Source of the DNA: Collinsella sp.
GTDB taxonomy: Bacteria > Actinomycetota > Coriobacteriia > Coriobacteriales > Coriobacteriaceae
Direction: 5' to 3'
DNA length: 64,000 nt
Assembly: GCA_019414045.1 (NCBI GenBank)
Contig: DXMW01000031.1
Location: 217,712-281,711 of the forward strand
The notes under the pieces were generated by a model that saw only the letters and a program-made list of their open reading frames with translations, had not been told where the DNA came from and searched no databases. The position numbers and the translations under genes are program-made. Below are positions 46,714-55,691 of this stretch, one piece after another. How positions within the stretch are numbered: the first letter of the stretch is position 1; every line of letters begins with the position of its first letter.

Positions 46714-47082
46714 CTAGAACTCGAGACCGGCGGCACGAGCACCGTCGGCGAGGGCCTTGACGCGGCCATGGTAGATACGGCCACCGCGATCGAAGGCGAC
46801 CTTGGTGATGCCGGCCTCGATGGCACGCTTGCCAACGAGCTGACCGACCTTCTCCGCAGCCTCCTTGTTCGAGGTGTGGGTGCCCTTGAACTCGGCCTCG
46901 AGGGTCGAGGCAGAGACGAGCGTCAGGCTGGAGCCCTTGCTGTCGTCGATGATCTGGGCATAGATGTTGGCGTTAGTACGGGTCACGCGAAGACGCGGAC
47001 GCTCGGAGGTACCCGAGACCTTGCCGCGAACACGACGCTGACGACGCTTGAGGCCTTCCAGCTTCGCCTTATGCTTGTTCAT
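46714..47082 (-). CDS. rplR: 50S ribosomal protein L18
   Basis: A 122-residue 5S rRNA-binding protein: RRQRRVRGKVSGTSERPRL at the N-terminus and VAFDRGGRIYHGRVKALADG near the end. Confidence 0.98.
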   Translation of the reverse strand: MNKHKAKLEGLKRRQRRVRGKVSGTSERPRLRVTRTNANIYAQIIDDSKGSSLTLVSASTLEAEFKGTHTSNKEAAEKVGQLVGKRAIEAGITKVAFDRGGRIYHGRVKALADGARAAGLEF

Positions 47083-47157
47083 ACGTAAACTCCTAAAAAG
47101 GTTGATCTTGCCAGCACCTGACGGGGTGCTGGTCTTATGCGAGTGAGTCGGTTACGA

Positions 47158-47694
47158 CTACTTGGCGGCCTTACCCAGCTTGCGGCGGATGTGCTCGCCA
47201 ACGTAGTGGATACCCTTGCCCTTGTAAGGCTCGGGAGGACGATGGCCGCGGATCTCAGCGGCGATCTGACCGACCTGCTGCTTGTTGATACCCTTGACGT
47301 TCACGTGGGTGTTGTCGGGAACCTCGAAGGTGATGCCCTCGGGAGCCTCGACGATCACGGGGTGCGAGAAGCCCAGGGAGAACTCGAGGTTCTTGCCCTT
47401 CTGCTGCACGCGGTAACCGACGCCGGCGAGCTCGAGCTTCTTCTCGAAGCCCTCGGAAACGCCAACCACCATGTTGTGGATGAGGGCGCGGGTGAGGCCG
47501 TGGCGGGCACGGGTCTCACGCTCGTCGTCGGGACGGGAAACGGTGAGGACGCTGTCCTCGACGTTGATAGCGAGCTTCTCAAAGACATCGAGCTCGAGCT
47601 GGCCCTTGGGGCCCTTGACGACAACGTTGTTGCCGTTGACTGCCACTTCGACTCCGGCGGGAATCTGGACAGGCTTATTACCGATACGAGACAC
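47158..47694 (-). CDS. rplF: 50S ribosomal protein L6
   Basis: A 178-residue protein of two related domains: SRIGNKPVQIPAGVEV at the start and RGHRPPEPYKGKGIHYVGEH near the end. Spacing to rplR is 75 bases. Confidence 0.98.
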   Translation of the reverse strand: MSRIGNKPVQIPAGVEVAVNGNNVVVKGPKGQLELDVFEKLAINVEDSVLTVSRPDDERETRARHGLTRALIHNMVVGVSEGFEKKLELAGVGYRVQQKGKNLEFSLGFSHPVIVEAPEGITFEVPDNTHVNVKGINKQQVGQIAAEIRGHRPPEPYKGKGIHYVGEHIRRKLGKAAK

Positions 47695-47727
47695 GGTGAT
47701 CTCCTTTCCTTCTACCTACCGAGCGAA

Positions 47728-48126
47728 TTACCAGACGTAAGCGATGATCTCGCCGCCGACGTTGTGCTTGCGAGCATCGCGGTCGGTCATGACGCCATGG
47801 CTGGTGGAAATAATGGCGGTACCAAGGCCACCGCGGACGCGGGGCATGTCGGCAACGCCGGTGTACTTACGCAGGCCCGGCTTGGAAATGCGGCGGATGC
47901 CGTTGATGACCTTAGCCTTCTTGGGACCATACTTAAGCGTGATGTGCAGAGTCTTCTGGGGAACGGTGTCCTCGACATCGTAGCCCTCGATGTAGCCCTC
48001 CTCGTGCAGAACACGAGCGATCTCGACGAGCTTCTTGCTGCTCGGCATGGAGACCGTGGCCTTGTTCACAGAGTTAGCGTTACGGATGCGCGTAAGCATA
48101 TCTGCGATCGGGTCTGTAAGGTTCAT
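47728..48126 (-). CDS. rpsH: 30S ribosomal protein S8
   Basis: A 132-residue protein beginning NLTDPIADMLTRIRNAN. In other bacteria S8 represses this operon by binding its mRNA near rplE; no such site was identified here. Confidence 0.98.
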   Translation of the reverse strand: MNLTDPIADMLTRIRNANSVNKATVSMPSSKKLVEIARVLHEEGYIEGYDVEDTVPQKTLHITLKYGPKKAKVINGIRRISKPGLRKYTGVADMPRVRGGLGTAIISTSHGVMTDRDARKHNVGGEIIAYVW

Positions 48127-48245
48127 ACAGATTCTCCTTCGTTCTTGATGAACACGTGCTCTTGGTTCTTCGCCGCCCTTAACGGCAAAGCCTTTTTAGC
48201 GCGTTTTCCCTGTTCCAAACTGATGCTTGAAACGCTGGTAGTGAC

Positions 48246-48431
48246 TTACCAGCTGGCCTTCTTAACGCCGGGAAGCTCGCCCTTGAGTGCAAGCTCGCGG
48301 AAGCAGACACGGCACAGGCCGAACTTGCGGTACACAGAGTGCGGACGGCCGCAGCGCTGGCAGCGCGTGTACTCACGAGTAGAGAACTTCTGCTTGCGAT
48401 TGCACTTGACGATCATCGATGTCTTAGCCAC
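48246..48431 (-). CDS. rpsZ: 30S ribosomal protein S14, zinc type
   Basis: A 61-residue S14 with zinc ligands CQRCGR and CRVCFR, the short form seen in Gram-positive bacteria. It starts AKTSMIVKCNRKQKF. Upstream is rplE, 79 bases away. Confidence 0.96.
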   Translation of the reverse strand: MAKTSMIVKCNRKQKFSTREYTRCQRCGRPHSVYRKFGLCRVCFRELALKGELPGVKKASW

Positions 48432-48510
48432 TTATATCCTCCTCACATAGAGTATTGTTCGCCCCAAGCGCCGCCCCCTTCTGGGAACGGCGCTCATAGG
48501 GCAGGTGAAC

Positions 48511-49068
48511 CTATTTCTTGAACGGGAAACCGAAGGCGTCCAGAAGGGCCTTGGCCTCCTCATCGGTGTTGGCGGTGGTCACGAAAGTGATGTCCATACC
48601 ACGCTGGTGATCGACGGAGTCGAAGTCGATCTCGGGGAAGATGAGCTGCTCGGTGACGCCCATGGAGAAGTTACCACGGCCGTCGAAGCTCTTGGCGGAG
48701 ATGCCGCGGAAGTCGCGGATACGGGGGATCGCGACGGAGGTCAGACGATCGAAGAACTCCCACATACGGTCGCCACGCAGGGTAACCTTGCAGCCGATCG
48801 GCATACCAGCGCGCAGGCGGAAGGTAGCGATGGACTTGCGGGCACGGGTGATCATCGGCTGCTGACCGGTGATGGCGCGCAGGTCGCGCACGGCACCGTC
48901 GATGGCCTTGGAATCGGTAGCGGCCTCGCCGACACCCATGTTCACGACAATCTTCTCAAACTTGGGGATCATCATGACGTTCTCGTACTGGAACTTGTCC
49001 TGAAGCTGCTGCTTGACCTCGTTGTTGTACTTGGTCTTCAGACGTGGCACATACTTCTCTTCTGCCAT
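48511..49068 (-). CDS. rplE: 50S ribosomal protein L5
   Basis: A 185-residue 5S rRNA-binding protein of the central protuberance (IPKFEKIVVNMGVGEAA and GGNFSMG-type segment RGNFSMGVTEQLIFPEIDFD). It is the first gene of this cluster; rplX, rplN and the S10 operon, which normally precede it, are absent. A -10-like TATAGT lies about 140 bases upstream, so the cluster seems to have its own promoter. Confidence 0.97.
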   Translation of the reverse strand: MAEEKYVPRLKTKYNNEVKQQLQDKFQYENVMMIPKFEKIVVNMGVGEAATDSKAIDGAVRDLRAITGQQPMITRARKSIATFRLRAGMPIGCKVTLRGDRMWEFFDRLTSVAIPRIRDFRGISAKSFDGRGNFSMGVTEQLIFPEIDFDSVDHQRGMDITFVTTANTDEEAKALLDAFGFPFKK

Positions 49069-49205
49069 TGTTCACTCCTTCTTGGGGTTTTAAGCACGGG
49101 GCGTGGCCACGGTGGGTTGTCCTCGTGCCTCCTGGCTGCATCCGCGCCGCTCATGGCATTTCGCGGTTTGGACTCGACGCAGCAGGAGCCGACAAAACAA
49201 TCGGT

Positions 49206-49211
49206 ACTATA
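49206..49211 (-). promoter_or_regulatory. Possible -10 box for the rplE cluster
   Basis: TATAGT on the minus strand, 138 bases before the rplE ATG. CTGGAA, 18 bases upstream, is a poor -35. Confidence 0.4.
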
Positions 49212-49295
49212 CGCGCATTGGGTGCGTATTTCCAGAAAAACCTCGTCTGCCTGCACAACTCCACAACTCCCCCGCACAAATGGGTCCCAAAAAGC

Positions 49296-49362
49296 AGTTG
49301 CGGTGAAATAGGGACTGTTTGACGGCCTAACAGGCTTAAACAGTCCGTATTCCACCGCAACT
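49296..49362. repeat. 67-bp palindromic repeat, copy C
   Basis: Same family as 7966-8032 and 8828-8894, with arms AGTTGCGGTGAAATA and TATTCCACCGCAACT. Confidence 0.85.
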
Positions 49363-49375
49363 CATATATGGGGCG

Positions 49376-50689
49376 TTATTTTTGGTGGGGCAGGACCAGG
49401 TTGAGGACGACGGCGACAAGCGCGGCGACGGCAATAGAGGATCCGCCAAAGACGGTGCCGACCCATGCGGGGAATCCAGCGCCAGCAAGCGCGCCGGCCG
49501 TGCGCTCAATGCCCGTGCCAAAGGCGATAGAGAGACCCATGAGCGTGGTATCGCGCTGAGACAGGCCGTGGCGGGCAAACATGACCACACCGTTCATGCC
49601 AATGGTCGCGAACACGCCGATCGTGGCGCCGCCGATGACCGGCTGCGGAATGGACGTGAGCACTGCCGCGCACTTGGGCAGCAGGCCCGCGATGAGCAAG
49701 ATGGCGGCGGCAAGCGTAAAGACCATGCGGTTGACGACCTTGTTCTCGGCGATAATGCCCACATTCTGGCCAAAGGTTGCCGTGGGGACGCCGCCCAAAA
49801 AGCCTGACAGCATACCGACCAGGCCGTTGGCGATCAGGCCACCCGAGATCTGGCTATCGGTCGCAGGGGTATCGAGCGCAGCGGACGACACGGCGGCAAA
49901 TTCGCCCATGACCTGTACTGCGTTGACAATGGCGACAACGCCCACAACGGCGCACGCGGCCGGGTCGAACACAAGGCGATGGGCGCCCAGGGCCGGCGGG
50001 GCGAACCAGCTGGCGGTCGCGATGGCCGAGAAATCGACCGTGCCCAACACCGCAGCCAAAACAAAGCCCGCGCAGATACCGGCCAGGATGCTGCCCAGCC
50101 TAAGCGCGCCCTTGCCGTAGTTGCCGGCCACAAAGGTGACGACAAACGTCACGAGCGCGACGGCCCAGTTGGTGACACTGCCGAAATCGGCAGCGCCCTC
50201 CCCGCCCGCCATAGAAGCCACAGCGACCGGGCACAGAGACAGGCCGATCACAAAGATGACGGTACCGAGCACCGGGGCCGGAAACAGAAAACTCACGCGC
50301 CTAAACAGTAGGCCGAAGAGCGCGACGAGCGCGCCGCCGATTACCTGGGCGCCCAGCACGGCCTCAAAACCAAGCTCAAGACCGACTGCCTTGAGCGCCG
50401 GCACGAAGGTAAAGCTCGCACCCATCACAATGGGCAGGCCCGAACCGACGACACCTTTTATGGGAAACTGTTGAAGGAAAATGTCAAGCGCCGAGAGGAC
50501 GAGCGACGCCTGGATGACGGCGGCCTCCTCCTGAGGGGTAAAGCCGCAGACCGACGCAATGATGATGGCGGGCGTGACGATACCCGCGAATGCCGCCAGC
50601 ACATGCTGCAGCGCATGGGGCAATACCTGCACAAACGAAACTTTTCCCGTTCGCTCGAACAGGGCATCCCCTGCTGCCGACTCTGCCAT
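49376..50689 (-). CDS. NCS2-family purine/uracil permease
   Basis: A 437-residue transporter with 12-14 membrane segments. The family motif QNVGIIAENKVVNR is present, with VMGASFTFVPAL in an early helix and TIGMNGVVMFARHG late. NCS2 members import uracil, xanthine or uric acid by proton symport. The neighbours (xdhC, yqeB) favour xanthine or urate over uracil; this is context, not residue evidence. I chose the ATG at 50689 with GGGAGG upstream. Confidence 0.88.
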   Translation of the reverse strand: MAESAAGDALFERTGKVSFVQVLPHALQHVLAAFAGIVTPAIIIASVCGFTPQEEAAVIQASLVLSALDIFLQQFPIKGVVGSGLPIVMGASFTFVPALKAVGLELGFEAVLGAQVIGGALVALFGLLFRRVSFLFPAPVLGTVIFVIGLSLCPVAVASMAGGEGAADFGSVTNWAVALVTFVVTFVAGNYGKGALRLGSILAGICAGFVLAAVLGTVDFSAIATASWFAPPALGAHRLVFDPAACAVVGVVAIVNAVQVMGEFAAVSSAALDTPATDSQISGGLIANGLVGMLSGFLGGVPTATFGQNVGIIAENKVVNRMVFTLAAAILLIAGLLPKCAAVLTSIPQPVIGGATIGVFATIGMNGVVMFARHGLSQRDTTLMGLSIAFGTGIERTAGALAGAGFPAWVGTVFGGSSIAVAALVAVVLNLVLPHQK

Positions 50690-50740
50690 TTGCGCCTCCC
50701 ATACCCTAGGCAGCGGCCCCATGCCGCTCAACGGTCGGAC

Positions 50741-50746
50741 ATTATA
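50741..50746 (-). promoter_or_regulatory. Possible -10 box for the purine permease gene
   Basis: Perfect TATAAT on the minus strand, 52 bases before the start at 50689. The -35 region is weak. Confidence 0.5.
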
Positions 50747-50793
50747 GGGCATATGGCGCAGGTAGCATTTTGACCCGTATGCGACAGAGGGCT

Positions 50794-50818
50794 GGGGTAG
50801 CTAATTTGGGACGGGGCT
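50794..50818 (-). repeat. 25-bp element behind xdhC
   Basis: On the minus strand it reads AGCCCCGTCCCAAATTAGCT plus ACCCC and begins inside the xdhC stop codon. An identical element follows yqeC at 53512-53536. Confidence 0.85.
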
Positions 50819-51860
50819 AGCGCTTGCGGGGGACGAGTTTGGTGCGGCGCAGGTGGATCATCTCGGCGGCGATGGAGATGGCGATTTCCTCGGGGTCCTC
50901 GGCCTCGATGGCGACACCGATCGGCAGGTGCAGCTCGTCGATTTGCTCCTGCGTAAAGCCCTCCTGCTCCAAGCGGGCGCACACAAAGGCCGTCTTGCGG
51001 CGCGAGCCCAAGCAGCCCAGATAGGCGGGTTTGGCGCGCATGGCCTGAATCACCACGTCGATATCGGACTTGTGACCCGCCGTGGCGACGACCACCAGGT
51101 CGCGCGGGCCGATGGGACACAGCTCGCTCAGGTTCTTATAATCGACCAGACGACGGTCGTAGACGCCGGGCACCCATTCGGGGGTCAACGTGCCGGGGCG
51201 GTCGTCGCAAGCCACGACGGCAAAGCCTGCCGCCGTGAGCACCCGCGCCGTCGCAGCGCCCACGTGGCCGCAGCCAAAGATATAGGTCAGGCCCTCGGGG
51301 CAGAGCGTCTCGATGTGCGCCGGGGGAATCTCGGAGGCAGCGTTGGTGTAGGTGACCTTACTCCCCTCCTCCACCAGCGAAAGCTCGGGGCAGCCGGCAA
51401 TGGTATGGCGCGATGTCTCGCCATGGTACTCAACCACATCGCCCTCGAGCGCGCTCGCGATAAACGGCTCAAAGTCGATGACGAAGTCGCCGATGCGCCG
51501 ATAGGCCAAGACGTCGGCAACCGACTGGAACAACGGTGCCTGAGTCGCATCCAAATGCAGGTAGCACAGGCAGATGGCTCCGCCGCAGATCATGCCGGTA
51601 TCGGAGTTCTCGCCGCCCATGGTGTAGCGGACCAGACGCGACTGTCCCGCGCTCAGGAGCTCGCGCGCCTCATCCAGCGCAAAGAGCTCAATCTTGCCGC
51701 CGCCGATAGTGCCCGCCTGGCTGCCATCGGCAAAGACGGCCATCCAGGCGCCCACACCGCGCGGGGACGACCCCGCCGTACCGGCCACGACCACCAGCTC
51801 GCACGTCTCGCCAGCACGCAGGGCGGCAAGCGCCGCATTCACAACATCGAGCTTTTCCAT
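50817..51860 (-). CDS. XdhC-family molybdenum hydroxylase maturation protein
   Basis: Helps insert the sulfurated molybdenum cofactor into xanthine dehydrogenase-type enzymes. It has 347 residues: an N-terminal XdhC/CoxI domain (VVVAGTAGSSPRGVGAWMAV and GTIGGGKIELFALDEA) and a C-terminal Rossmann domain (YIFGCGHVGAATARVL and LGSRRKTAFV). It lies nine bases downstream of yqeB. The combination with yqeB and yqeC points to a selenium-dependent hydroxylase, whose structural genes are elsewhere. Confidence 0.9.
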   Translation of the reverse strand: MEKLDVVNAALAALRAGETCELVVVAGTAGSSPRGVGAWMAVFADGSQAGTIGGGKIELFALDEARELLSAGQSRLVRYTMGGENSDTGMICGGAICLCYLHLDATQAPLFQSVADVLAYRRIGDFVIDFEPFIASALEGDVVEYHGETSRHTIAGCPELSLVEEGSKVTYTNAASEIPPAHIETLCPEGLTYIFGCGHVGAATARVLTAAGFAVVACDDRPGTLTPEWVPGVYDRRLVDYKNLSELCPIGPRDLVVVATAGHKSDIDVVIQAMRAKPAYLGCLGSRRKTAFVCARLEQEGFTQEQIDELHLPIGVAIEAEDPEEIAISIAAEMIHLRRTKLVPRKR

Positions 51861-51869
51861 TGCCGCCTT

Positions 51870-52664
51870 CTATCCTCTAAAGACATCGGTGAGCATAGCG
51901 AGTGCCTCGAGCACGCCGCCGCCGACCGACGTCGCTTTGTCCGAAATGTAGTTGATATAGCTGGCATCGCCGCGCGGGTCGACATCGGCGCATTTAAAGC
52001 CCTCAGTCACCTGCACGCCGTTCGCCAAAAGCCCGCGCAGACAGCCATCGATCTGCGTGCACATGGGCGTATCGCCCGCGTAGCCAATCACGTCTCCGGC
52101 GCTCACGATGTCGCCGATTGCGCGGTCGGACCGAAACACGCCGGCGGCGGGGCTGTGGATAACACGTTCCTTGCCATAGCCGGCGATAATGCCCGGCACG
52201 CCCGTGTTGGGCTGGGGCGAACCTTGGGTAATGACACGGCCGAGAAAATGCCCGCGCATGGTCTCGACCACGGCGTCGCAGTCAACCGGCGCGGTAAAGC
52301 CCGGCCCCACAGCGATGACGGCAGGCGCCATGTCGCGCGTGGTGCCCAAGTTGCGCTTAGCCAAAATCGCGTCGACCACAGCCGCGGGTTTCAGCTCGCC
52401 GAGCATCTTGGCCTGAGGGTCCACCACAACGGCGACGTCTCCAGCCTCGGAAATCGCAAGCGCCTCAGCCGGCGTCTGTGCCAAGCGAGCGCGAATGCCT
52501 TCGACCTCGACCTCGCCCAGGCGAATGGCCTCGCAAAAACAGATTGTGCGACGGATGCACGTGGGAACCGCGATATCGGCCATAACGACCGACACGCCGG
52601 AGCGCACCAAGCGAGCGGCGACGCCCGTGGCGATATCGCCGGCGCCGCGAACATAAACGAGCAT
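51870..52664 (-). CDS. yqeB: YqeB-type selenium-dependent hydroxylase maturation protein
   Basis: A 264-residue protein of the EF2563/YqeB family, a marker of selenium-dependent molybdenum hydroxylases. It begins with a nucleotide-binding-like VYVRGAGDIATGVAARLVRS, has VVVDPQAKMLGELKP and VIAVGPGFTAPVDCDAVVE, and ends VGGGVLEALAMLTDV. The exact activity is not known. It is divergent from yqeC, 102 bases away. Confidence 0.9.
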   Translation of the reverse strand: MLVYVRGAGDIATGVAARLVRSGVSVVMADIAVPTCIRRTICFCEAIRLGEVEVEGIRARLAQTPAEALAISEAGDVAVVVDPQAKMLGELKPAAVVDAILAKRNLGTTRDMAPAVIAVGPGFTAPVDCDAVVETMRGHFLGRVITQGSPQPNTGVPGIIAGYGKERVIHSPAAGVFRSDRAIGDIVSAGDVIGYAGDTPMCTQIDGCLRGLLANGVQVTEGFKCADVDPRGDASYINYISDKATSVGGGVLEALAMLTDVFRG

Positions 52665-52766
52665 TCCCGGGGCACCTCCCTGTGCTACGGTTTGAGCAGA
52701 GCAAAAGCGGTTCGACCGCTACTCTGATGATTATTTATTATCACAGTATTATACGGCGGTGAACAG

Positions 52767-53504
52767 ATGGAAACGGTTAGCGGCAATCTTGCCTCGGCGC
52801 TCAGGATCGAGCCGGGCATTACCGCGATTATCGGCAGCGGCGGCAAGTCGACGTTGCTGAAGACGCTGGGTCTTGAGCTCATGCGCGCTGGCGGCCGCGT
52901 GCTCCTCTGCACCACCACGCATATGTTTCCCGTCGCCGGCGTGCCATGGGACGGGTCGAATCGTCGCCTGGACGCCGCGCCTTGGAAGCCGGGCGCCGCG
53001 CATGTCCCCGGTTGCACCTGCGAGGCCTGCACGGGCCTTGTGCACGGAAGCATCTGCCAGGCAGGCGTCTTGGACCCGGAGACAGGCAAGCTCTCCGCCC
53101 CCGCCGAGCCGCTCGGCGAGCTGGCACGGCGCTTTAACTATGTGTTGGCCGAGGCAGATGGCAGCAAGCGACTCCCGCTCAAGGCGCATGCCGCCTGGGA
53201 GCCGGTAATTCCCGCCGCCACGGCAAACGTTGTCTGGGTCGTCGGCGCCTCGGGGCTGGGCAAGCCCGTCGCCGAGGTTGTCCACCGCCCCGAGCTCTTC
53301 TGCGAGCGCTGCGGCTGCGAGCCTACCGACATCGCCACGCCCGAGCGCGTCGCCCAGGTGCTCAATGCCGAGATGCAGATGCTGAACCTAAACAATGCCC
53401 GTATCATGCTCAACCAAGTCGACACGCTTGCCGATCCAACGATGGCAGATCGCTTCGAGGCGGCCCTCGGCCGCTCCCTCATCGCCACCAGCCTCAAGGG
53501 GTAG
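52767..53504 (+). CDS. yqeC: YqeC-type selenium-dependent hydroxylase accessory protein
   Basis: A 245-residue protein with a P-loop-like IIGSGGKSTLLKTLGLEL at the N-terminus, TTTHMFP, EADGSKRLPLKAHA and MLNQVDTL. This is the YqeC family, linked in other genomes to selenium-dependent hydroxylases. It carries a Cys cluster (CTCEACTGLVHGSIC) worth noting as a possible metal site. The stop lies in a repeat that also forms a 10-bp hairpin (53498-53536). It converges with the hydantoinase gene. Confidence 0.9.
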   Translation: METVSGNLASALRIEPGITAIIGSGGKSTLLKTLGLELMRAGGRVLLCTTTHMFPVAGVPWDGSNRRLDAAPWKPGAAHVPGCTCEACTGLVHGSICQAGVLDPETGKLSAPAEPLGELARRFNYVLAEADGSKRLPLKAHAAWEPVIPAATANVVWVVGASGLGKPVAEVVHRPELFCERCGCEPTDIATPERVAQVLNAEMQMLNLNNARIMLNQVDTLADPTMADRFEAALGRSLIATSLKG

Positions 53505-53536
53505 CTAAAAGAGCCCCGTCCCAAATTAGCTACCCC
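53498..53536 (+). terminator. Hairpin containing the 25-bp element behind yqeC
   Basis: GGGGTAGCTA (including the yqeC stop) and TAGCTACCCC form a 10-bp perfect stem. The 25-bp element occupies 53512-53536. Confidence 0.6.
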
Positions 53537-53549
53537 GGCGGTCTTCCCG

Positions 53550-54917
53550 TTAGCGGGGCACGTAGCGGCCGGGTTGGGCTCCGGTGGGCTCGCCGTCGCG
53601 CGCAGCCAGCACGCCGTTCACAAACACGGCCTTGGCGCGGCCGTGTGCCTCAAAGCCCTCGAGCGGCGTATAGTCCACGGCCTGATGCTGCGTCGCCGCG
53701 CGAATGGTCCAGCGCGCCTTGGGATCCCACACGCACACGTCGGCATCGGCGCCCTCGGCAAGACAGCCCTTGCGCGGATACATGCCAAAAACGCGCGCCG
53801 GATTCTCGCTCATCAAGCGGCACAGATCCTCGGGACCCAGCTGTCCCTCAAAGCTCGTGGCAATCGCAACGGGACGATGCTCCACGCCGGGCCCGCCGTT
53901 GGGAATCGCGCGGAAATCATCGCGTCCTCGGTCCTTTTGCCCGTGCAGGTTAAAGCTGCAATGATCGGTCGCAATAGTATCGATCTCGCCAGCCACAAGC
54001 GCCTCGCGCAGCGCGGCACGGTCACCGGCATGGCGCAGCGGCGGGCTCATCACGTACTTGGCGCCCGCAAAGCCGTCCTCGCCCTGCTCCAGATAGCAGG
54101 TGTCGTCGAGCATCAGATACTGAGGGCATGTCTCGACATAGATGTTCTTCTGCCCGCGCGCTTTGGCAGCGCGAATGGCCTCGAGCCCCAGCTTGGTCGA
54201 AAGGTGCACCACGTTGACCGGAGCGTCCCCGGCCAAGTGCGCCAGATACAGCAGGCGGCTCACGGCCTCGGCCTCACACACGTCCGGACGGCTGAGCGCA
54301 TGGCCCTCGGGCCCGTGGATACCCTGCTCAAACACGCGCTTCTGCAGCGCGTTGACCAACGTGCCGTTCTCGCAATGCACGCACAGGATACCGCCCACGC
54401 GCTTGAGCTCCTCCAGCACCTCGAGCGTCTCGGCATCGTCCAGGCGCAGATGGTCGTAGGCAAAGTAGGTCTTAAACGACGACACGCCCGCCTCGCGCAT
54501 GGCCGAAAGATCGGCGCGGTTGCGCTCATTCCACTCGGCAAGCGCCATATGGAAGGCATAGTTGGCGGTGCAGGTGCCGTCGGCGCGATGATGCCACTCG
54601 ACCAAGGCATCGGGCATGGTCACGCCGCGATCGGCCGTCGCGTAGTCCACAATGGTCGTCGTGCCGCCGCAGGCAGCCGCGCGCGTGCCGGTCTCAAAGC
54701 TATCGGCCGTCCAATCCATGCCAGTCCAGCACTGCATGTGCGTGTGGCCGTCGATAAAGCCGGGAAACACCCAACAGTCGGTGGCGTCCTCGACGGTATC
54801 GCCCTCGCCCAGCTCGATTGCCGCGGCAATCCGCACAATCTTGTCGCCCTCCATGGCAAGATCGGCGCGGCGAAGCCCCTGGGGCGTCACGAGTGCGCCG
54901 TTTTTGATGATGATCAT
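53550..54917 (-). CDS. hydA: Dihydropyrimidinase / hydantoinase-type amidohydrolase
   Basis: A cyclic amidohydrolase of 455 residues. Binuclear metal site: GFIDGHTHMQ (HxH), the Lys to be carboxylated in SSFKTYFAYD, downstream His in VVHLSTKLG and YVETCPQYL, and Asp in DTIATDHCSF. In selenium-linked purine clusters this enzyme is thought to open a cyclic ureide or hydantoin intermediate. It starts at the ATG 54917 behind AAGGAG, nine bases after the mocA-like gene. Confidence 0.92.
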   Translation of the reverse strand: MIIIKNGALVTPQGLRRADLAMEGDKIVRIAAAIELGEGDTVEDATDCWVFPGFIDGHTHMQCWTGMDWTADSFETGTRAAACGGTTTIVDYATADRGVTMPDALVEWHHRADGTCTANYAFHMALAEWNERNRADLSAMREAGVSSFKTYFAYDHLRLDDAETLEVLEELKRVGGILCVHCENGTLVNALQKRVFEQGIHGPEGHALSRPDVCEAEAVSRLLYLAHLAGDAPVNVVHLSTKLGLEAIRAAKARGQKNIYVETCPQYLMLDDTCYLEQGEDGFAGAKYVMSPPLRHAGDRAALREALVAGEIDTIATDHCSFNLHGQKDRGRDDFRAIPNGGPGVEHRPVAIATSFEGQLGPEDLCRLMSENPARVFGMYPRKGCLAEGADADVCVWDPKARWTIRAATQHQAVDYTPLEGFEAHGRAKAVFVNGVLAARDGEPTGAQPGRYVPR

Positions 54918-54926
54918 AATTGCTCC

Positions 54927-55541
54927 TTATTGATTGATGCAGTTGGCCACGCGATCAAAATACGAGCAGGCGGCGATATGCTCCGTTATGCGTCGCTGTC
55001 CCTTGACGGTATCGACGTCCCACAGCTCGTAGGCACGCGCCTCGACCAGCACCACGTCGGTACGGTCCTTGAGGATCGAACCGCCGCCGTCCTTACCCCC
55101 AAGACACATAAGTGCATCGAACAGTTCCGCCGGAAAGAGCACCGGGCTCGAAGGCTCACCGTTGCACGCAAGACGCACCGGATGCTTGCGGCCACGCTCG
55201 TCAAATGCACGAACCATAGCCTCAAAAGAATCTGAACTCACGAGCGGCTGGTCGCCCGGCAAAAAGAGGCAACCTTTCCAGTTGCGTTCGACTCCCCACG
55301 AAAGGCCCGCACGGACGCTTTCGCTGCGCAGCTCGCCATCGTGCAGCACGCACGGGCAATGCTTGTCCTCGCAAATCTGAGCGACCTCGGGCCAACGCGT
55401 CGAAACCACAACGTCAAAGCCCCGGGGAACCGAATCAATGGTCCGGGCAATCAGCGGCTCGCCATAGATATCGGCGAGCATCTTGTTAGAGCCAAATCGC
55501 TTGCCCTCGCCCGAAGCCATAATGACGCAACCAAGTTTCAT
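54927..55541 (-). CDS. MobA/MocA-like nucleotidyltransferase
   Basis: A 204-residue NTP transferase. The nucleotide-binding N-terminus ASGEGKRFGSNKML and LPGDQPLVSSDSF are typical of molybdenum cofactor cytidylyltransferase (MocA/YgfJ), which makes the CMP form of the cofactor used by xanthine dehydrogenase-type enzymes. Selenium-cluster members of this family are not biochemically proven. I chose the ATG at 55541 behind GGGGAGGT; the frame is open to 55592. Confidence 0.87.
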   Translation of the reverse strand: MKLGCVIMASGEGKRFGSNKMLADIYGEPLIARTIDSVPRGFDVVVSTRWPEVAQICEDKHCPCVLHDGELRSESVRAGLSWGVERNWKGCLFLPGDQPLVSSDSFEAMVRAFDERGRKHPVRLACNGEPSSPVLFPAELFDALMCLGGKDGGGSILKDRTDVVLVEARAYELWDVDTVKGQRRITEHIAACSYFDRVANCINQ

Positions 55542-55628
55542 GGCGATACCTCCCCTGAAACCATCGTACCCATAACTCGCGTCGCGGGGCATCTACATCG
55601 AAAGCGCTTATCCCGCTCGCCCACGATG

Positions 55629-55667
55629 CAAAAAGGGGCACCCCGCCGGTTGGCAGAGCGCCCCCTT
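55629..55667 (-). terminator. Rho-independent terminator of ygeW
   Basis: AAGGGGGCGC and complementary GTGCCCCTT close a partly paired stem; the minus-strand tail is TTTTTGC. 25 bases past the ygeW stop. Confidence 0.75.
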
Positions 55668-55691
55668 TACATGGCTTACCTCAACCCAGCT

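Larger units (their letters stand above)
49069..49375. other. 307-bp spacer at the break of the ribosomal cluster
   Basis: No gene seen. It contains a possible rplE promoter (49206-49211) and the third 67-bp palindrome (49296-49362), which lies 14 bases past the permease stop. Confidence 0.65.
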
